Shown: positions 5,671 through 9,130 of the stretch, piece by piece | Layout of the letters: each line of letters starts with the position of its first letter | Position numbering within the stretch: position 1 is the stretch's first letter | Notes under the pieces: generated by a model | Seen by the model: the letters and a program-made list of their open reading frames with translations, nothing else | Database searches by the model: none | Told to the model about the DNA's origin: nothing | Assembly: GCA_002377585.1 (NCBI GenBank) | Contig: DFQC01000038.1 | Span: forward strand, 20,170-29,299 | DNA length: 9,130 bases | Direction: 5' to 3' | Source of the DNA: Anaerolineales bacterium UBA3499 | Lineage (GTDB): Bacteria; Chloroflexota; Anaerolineae; Anaerolineales; UBA11657 | Program-made: the position numbers and the translations under genes

Positions 5671-6633
5671 ATGCGTAACATAATTTTAGGCAATACCAAT
5701 GTTTCTGTATCTGCAGTTAGTCTAGGAGCATGGGCATATGGCGGACCACAGAAATTAGGTCCTAGACATACAGGCTGGTCAGATCAACGAGATCATGACT
5801 CAACCAATACGTTGGTAAAGTGTAACGATCTTGGTATCAGACACTGGGACACCGCCGATGTTTACGGGGATGGCAAGTCAGAACAAATCATTGGATCAAT
5901 TTGGGACAAACTGCCGCGCTCAAATATATTTTTGGCCACAAAAACAGGTTATGATCCTGGAGAACACGAACATTACTATCACCCAGACCACATGCGAAAA
6001 CAGATGGAAAAATCACTAAGTAATTTACGTTCAGACTATGTTGATTTGTATTACCTGCATCACTGTGACTTTGGGGACAATGATGAGTATTTTGATGACG
6101 CACTAGAGGTGGTGCGACGTTTTCAAGAAGAAGGTAAAACTAGATTCATTGGACTATCAGACTGGGATGCTTCTAAGATAATGAAATTTATAGATGCTGT
6201 CAGACCAGATGTCATACAACCATACCGTAATCTGATGAATGATTCTTTCGTAACTTCAGGATTGAAAGAATGGGTTGACAGTCACAACACCGGTGTTTGT
6301 TTCTTCTCACCAATCATGCACGGTTTACTTACTGGCAAATATACCCAACCGACAAATTTCAAATCTGGTGATATGCGTGCAGGGATAGAAGAATTTACCA
6401 ACCCAGTTATTATTAATAAAATTAGAGAAAACAAAACTTTACTTGAAACAAGATTTGCAGATCATCCAAATCCTGTTATGCACGGCATAGTCGATTCGCT
6501 ACTCACAGACACTGAAACAAGTTGTGTATTGCTAGGTCAGCGTAATGTTGGACAAGCAAACGTGGCGGCAACTCTAGGTCAAAAAATGTCAGATGCCGAC
6601 AGTGATTGGGTAAAAAACCTATATAGATTTTAG
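5671..6633 (+). CDS. Aldo/keto reductase
   Basis: A predicted cytosolic NADPH-dependent aldo/keto reductase of 320 residues, a (beta/alpha)8 barrel of the bacterial oxidoreductase branch. The catalytic tetrad is visible: Asp60 and Tyr65 in WDTADVYG, Lys91 in LATKTGYD, and His130 in DLYYLHHCD. GLSDWDASKI (161-170) matches the family GVSN-type block, and the C-terminal SCVLLGQRNVGQANVAA (284-300) matches the cofactor-binding end (usually I-P-G-x-x-x). The start is ATG 5671, because AAAGGGG (5658-5664) lies 6 nt before it; an in-frame GTG at 5653 would put that ribosome site inside the gene. It is the only plus-strand gene, divergent from fprA and convergent with ftsK, so it is transcribed alone. 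The substrate cannot be read from the sequence. The family is sure, the specific reaction unknown. Confidence 0.93.
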   Translation: MRNIILGNTNVSVSAVSLGAWAYGGPQKLGPRHTGWSDQRDHDSTNTLVKCNDLGIRHWDTADVYGDGKSEQIIGSIWDKLPRSNIFLATKTGYDPGEHEHYYHPDHMRKQMEKSLSNLRSDYVDLYYLHHCDFGDNDEYFDDALEVVRRFQEEGKTRFIGLSDWDASKIMKFIDAVRPDVIQPYRNLMNDSFVTSGLKEWVDSHNTGVCFFSPIMHGLLTGKYTQPTNFKSGDMRAGIEEFTNPVIINKIRENKTLLETRFADHPNPVMHGIVDSLLTDTETSCVLLGQRNVGQANVAATLGQKMSDADSDWVKNLYRF

Positions 6634-6675
6634 TAATTTGCCATCCATAGTCATTCTACCAAATCAATCATCATA

Positions 6676-9078
6676 CTAATCGACTATGTCAGCAACCTCG
6701 TCATCAGATTTAATCAACACTTCCCGTGTTTTGCCTCCTTGACGAGGTGCACCAACAACACCCATCTCATATAATTCATCCATCAGTCTAGCAGCTCTTG
6801 GGTATCCGATTTTGAGTTTTCGCTGAAGCAGACTAGCAGAAGCTGTTTTTTGCTTTTTTACTACAGTGATTGCATGCATAATCTGGTCATCCTTACCCGC
6901 AATCTCCTGTTGTTCCTTAATCAAGTCATCCCACGGAGCCACTTTAGCTTGAATTTGCAGTCGAGCCTCATCTTCGTCAACATCATCCGACTTTTTTCTG
7001 CCGGTATCATAATTTTTATTTTTGCTCCAGTAATCAACAATAGAGTCTACTTCCATATCCGTAGTCTTAACTCCTTGAATCCGTACTGTACCCGCTGCTT
7101 CTGATCCCAGAAACAGCATATCTCCTTGTCCTAATAAAGATTCCGCCCCATTAGTATCAAGTATTACACGAGAATCAGTTGCGGATGCAACTGCAAAGGA
7201 AATCCTTGTAGGAAAATTGGCTTTTATGACGCCAGTGAGAATGTCAGTGCTTGGTCGCTGAGTAGCGACCACTAAGTGTATTCCAGTTGCACGCGCCATT
7301 TGCGCGAGTCGGACCAAAGTCTGTTCAGTTTCATTCTGCGCCATCATCATCAAGTCAGCTAGTTCATCCACTACAACTACTATGCGAGGCAGCTGTTTCT
7401 CTCCTCGACGACGTTTAATTTTAACGTTGTAATCATCTAAATCTTTAGAACCCAACTTCTCCATCTTACGATAACGACGGTCCATTTCTCTGGTCATCCA
7501 ACGTAAAGTCCCAAGTATTCTATCTAGTTCTACCTCTACTCTTCCAAGTAAATGAGGCAGACCATTGAATCTGATTAGTTCAACCTTTTTGGGGTCAATC
7601 ATCACAATCCTTAAGTCATCTGGCGTATTATTGCAAATCAGACACGTGATAATAGATGTAATACATACACTTTTTCCTGATCCGGTAGTACCTGCAATCA
7701 ATAAATGTGGCATTGTGCCAAGATCTGCGGCTACAGGCTCGCCTGAAACATCTCGGCCTAAAGCGACCGACAATGAAGACTTCAGATTATTAAAAGCATG
7801 TGATTCAATCACACCCCTCAAACTCACAAAAGTTTTCTGAGAATTTGGCACTTCGATACCTACATAGGAATGTCCAGGAACTGGTGCTTCAATACGAATT
7901 TTGTCTGCCGCCAGTGCAAGCGTTAAGTCACTGACACGTTGTGAAATTTGTTTTACACGCACCTTTTGTTTAGTTACTGTACCATCCTTACTGGTCTTTT
8001 TGATAAATCCCGGTTGTACGGCAAACTGAGTTACTGCAGGACCCACGCGGAAATCAACTACCTCTGCTGGAACCCCAAACTCATTTAAAGTATGTTCAAT
8101 AATCTTTGCGTTTCGGTTGACATCTGCCTGAGAAGGTCTCAATGATTCTCCAGGTGCTAAAATCTCTAGTTTTGGCAATGATTTAGATCGCTTTGATGGT
8201 TTAACAGGGCTAAATTCTTGGTTCGGTGCTACTTTAAATCGAAGGTTTTCAGATGATGTAATACCTACAGACCCTGAGGATCCTGATGGCTTCGAAATTC
8301 CACTGGCTGGTGAAGTGAAGGGTACGTCTTGTACCTTGGTATGACCTGTTTCATGTAATTTGGCTTGCAAAGAAGCAAAACCAACTAACAAATGATGCCA
8401 ACGAAATCCAAAAGCCACTGTTATTGCAAGCACGCCTAATGCTCCAAGCATCAATGTAGCTAAATCACCCGCTAATTCCCCAGCAAGCATGGCAATGAAC
8501 CAACCAATTTTGCCACCGCCCCGACCATCTAGAGCCTGTACAACAATGCCACCACCCTGTAAAGCATCTGTAAGATTCATGTTCATTTGTTTCGATACAT
8601 CTGTAGCAACCCAAATATGGGCGCTACCTAACAAACACAAGATAGCTAATTCGCCTGATATTATGCGTAACCACGATACCCTAGTCATTAAACCAGTACT
8701 ACGCGCTATATAAAGACATCCTGCCAACAGTAATGCTAAAGGAGCAAGCAAAGCACCCCAACCCAACCAAATTGATAGAGTGTCCACCACGTAAATCGTC
8801 CATCTACCAGACGACATATCCAATACCGCCAATACACCTATCAATCCGGTTGCTAAAAGGGTTATTGATACTAATTCATCTGTATATTTTCGCAATATAC
8901 TCAGTATAGTTGTGGTTGTTCCCAACAAACGATTCTGGAACTCCGCAGCCCAAATACTGGTAGCTGATTTTTTGTACCTTGACTGACGTCTAATAGATTT
9001 CTTTGCCCTATTAGTTGTCTTTCTATTTATTTTTTTTGATTTTTGACGTTTTTTCACTGTGGTCATGTTAGTTAGCAC
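6676..9078 (-). CDS. ftsK: DNA translocase FtsK (FtsK/SpoIIIE family)
   Basis: Membrane-anchored, ATP-driven double-stranded DNA pump that clears chromosome ends from the division septum. The 800 residues contain a very basic N-terminal tail (9-37), then four likely membrane helices (about 68-88, 100-125, 136-158, 192-225). A Ser/Pro-rich linker (about 245-310) leads to the motor. The motor has Walker A GTTGSGKS (463-470), Walker B VVVVDE (567-572) and the RATGIHLVVATQRPS block (596-610). A winged-helix gamma domain (about 731-792; KIGYPRAARLMDELYEMGVVG) ends the protein, the part that in E. coli reads the KOPS/SRS orientation sequences. An extra basic segment (about 357-376) precedes KIRIEAPVPGHSYVGIEVPN. 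The start is GTG 9078: GAGGAA lies at 9083-9088, whereas the ATG 12 nt later is too far from it. The protein appears complete. No xerC/xerD partner gene is in the window. Confidence 0.97.
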   Translation of the reverse strand: MLTNMTTVKKRQKSKKINRKTTNRAKKSIRRQSRYKKSATSIWAAEFQNRLLGTTTTILSILRKYTDELVSITLLATGLIGVLAVLDMSSGRWTIYVVDTLSIWLGWGALLAPLALLLAGCLYIARSTGLMTRVSWLRIISGELAILCLLGSAHIWVATDVSKQMNMNLTDALQGGGIVVQALDGRGGGKIGWFIAMLAGELAGDLATLMLGALGVLAITVAFGFRWHHLLVGFASLQAKLHETGHTKVQDVPFTSPASGISKPSGSSGSVGITSSENLRFKVAPNQEFSPVKPSKRSKSLPKLEILAPGESLRPSQADVNRNAKIIEHTLNEFGVPAEVVDFRVGPAVTQFAVQPGFIKKTSKDGTVTKQKVRVKQISQRVSDLTLALAADKIRIEAPVPGHSYVGIEVPNSQKTFVSLRGVIESHAFNNLKSSLSVALGRDVSGEPVAADLGTMPHLLIAGTTGSGKSVCITSIITCLICNNTPDDLRIVMIDPKKVELIRFNGLPHLLGRVEVELDRILGTLRWMTREMDRRYRKMEKLGSKDLDDYNVKIKRRRGEKQLPRIVVVVDELADLMMMAQNETEQTLVRLAQMARATGIHLVVATQRPSTDILTGVIKANFPTRISFAVASATDSRVILDTNGAESLLGQGDMLFLGSEAAGTVRIQGVKTTDMEVDSIVDYWSKNKNYDTGRKKSDDVDEDEARLQIQAKVAPWDDLIKEQQEIAGKDDQIMHAITVVKKQKTASASLLQRKLKIGYPRAARLMDELYEMGVVGAPRQGGKTREVLIKSDDEVADIVD

Positions 9079-9082
9079 AATC

Positions 9083-9088
9083 TTCCTC
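9083..9088 (-). promoter_or_regulatory. Ribosome binding site supporting the GTG start of ftsK
   Basis: GAGGAA on the minus strand, 4 nt before GTG 9078 (6 nt if measured from the GAGG core). Spacing to the in-frame ATG at 9066 would be about 16-18 nt, so the GTG is preferred. Confidence 0.65.
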
Positions 9089-9130
9089 TAACTGGGGATG
9101 CAATCAGCGTGCCTATTACATGATCGCTTA

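Noticed and set aside
7565..7840. Plus-strand 91-codon frame opposite the FtsK Walker A region
   Set aside because: It is antisense to the most conserved part of ftsK and has no family resemblance.

Overview
The window is ordinary, tightly packed bacterial chromosome with eight protein genes. Seven lie on the minus strand, and one, an aldo/keto reductase, lies on the plus strand. By eye the DNA is moderately AT-rich, the gaps are short and codon use is even throughout. The best guess for the source is a member of the Chloroflexota, perhaps a Dehalococcoidia or SAR202-like lineage. This rests on remembered family resemblance: the AtpA core, the FtsK segment with an extra basic stretch before the conserved IRIEAPVPG block, and the yebC-ruvC-ruvA order. 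No phylogeny was run.

Layout from left to right. Positions 1-1139 hold the 5' part of atpA (F1 ATP synthase alpha, minus strand, cut by the window edge). A 212-bp gap follows (1140-1351) with a good sigma70-type promoter and a 20-bp tandem repeat in the predicted atpA leader. Positions 1352-5463 are a compact minus-strand run, read in the order fprA (ferredoxin-NADP reductase), yebC, ruvC, ruvA, proC, with gaps of 18 bp, 3 bp, a 1-base overlap, and 18 bp. A divergent gap (5464-5670) separates fprA from the aldo/keto reductase gene (5671-6633). That gene converges, across 42 bp, on ftsK (6676-9078, minus strand), a four-helix DNA translocase that fills the rest of the window. The last 52 bases are the region just upstream of ftsK.

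How the genes relate: ruvC and ruvA are Holliday-junction processing partners and FtsK acts in chromosome segregation. YebC, ProC, FprA and AtpA are household functions with no common pathway beyond cotranscription. No RNA gene, mobile element, CRISPR array or convincing terminator hairpin was seen.

I found no previously undescribed system. The observations most worth a second look are an in-frame insertion of about 49 residues inside AtpA; atpA sitting behind proC instead of atpH, with its own promoter and repeat-bearing leader; a near-leaderless start for the fprA operon; ruvA without ruvB next to it; and a Glu-to-Gln change in the RuvA acidic pin.
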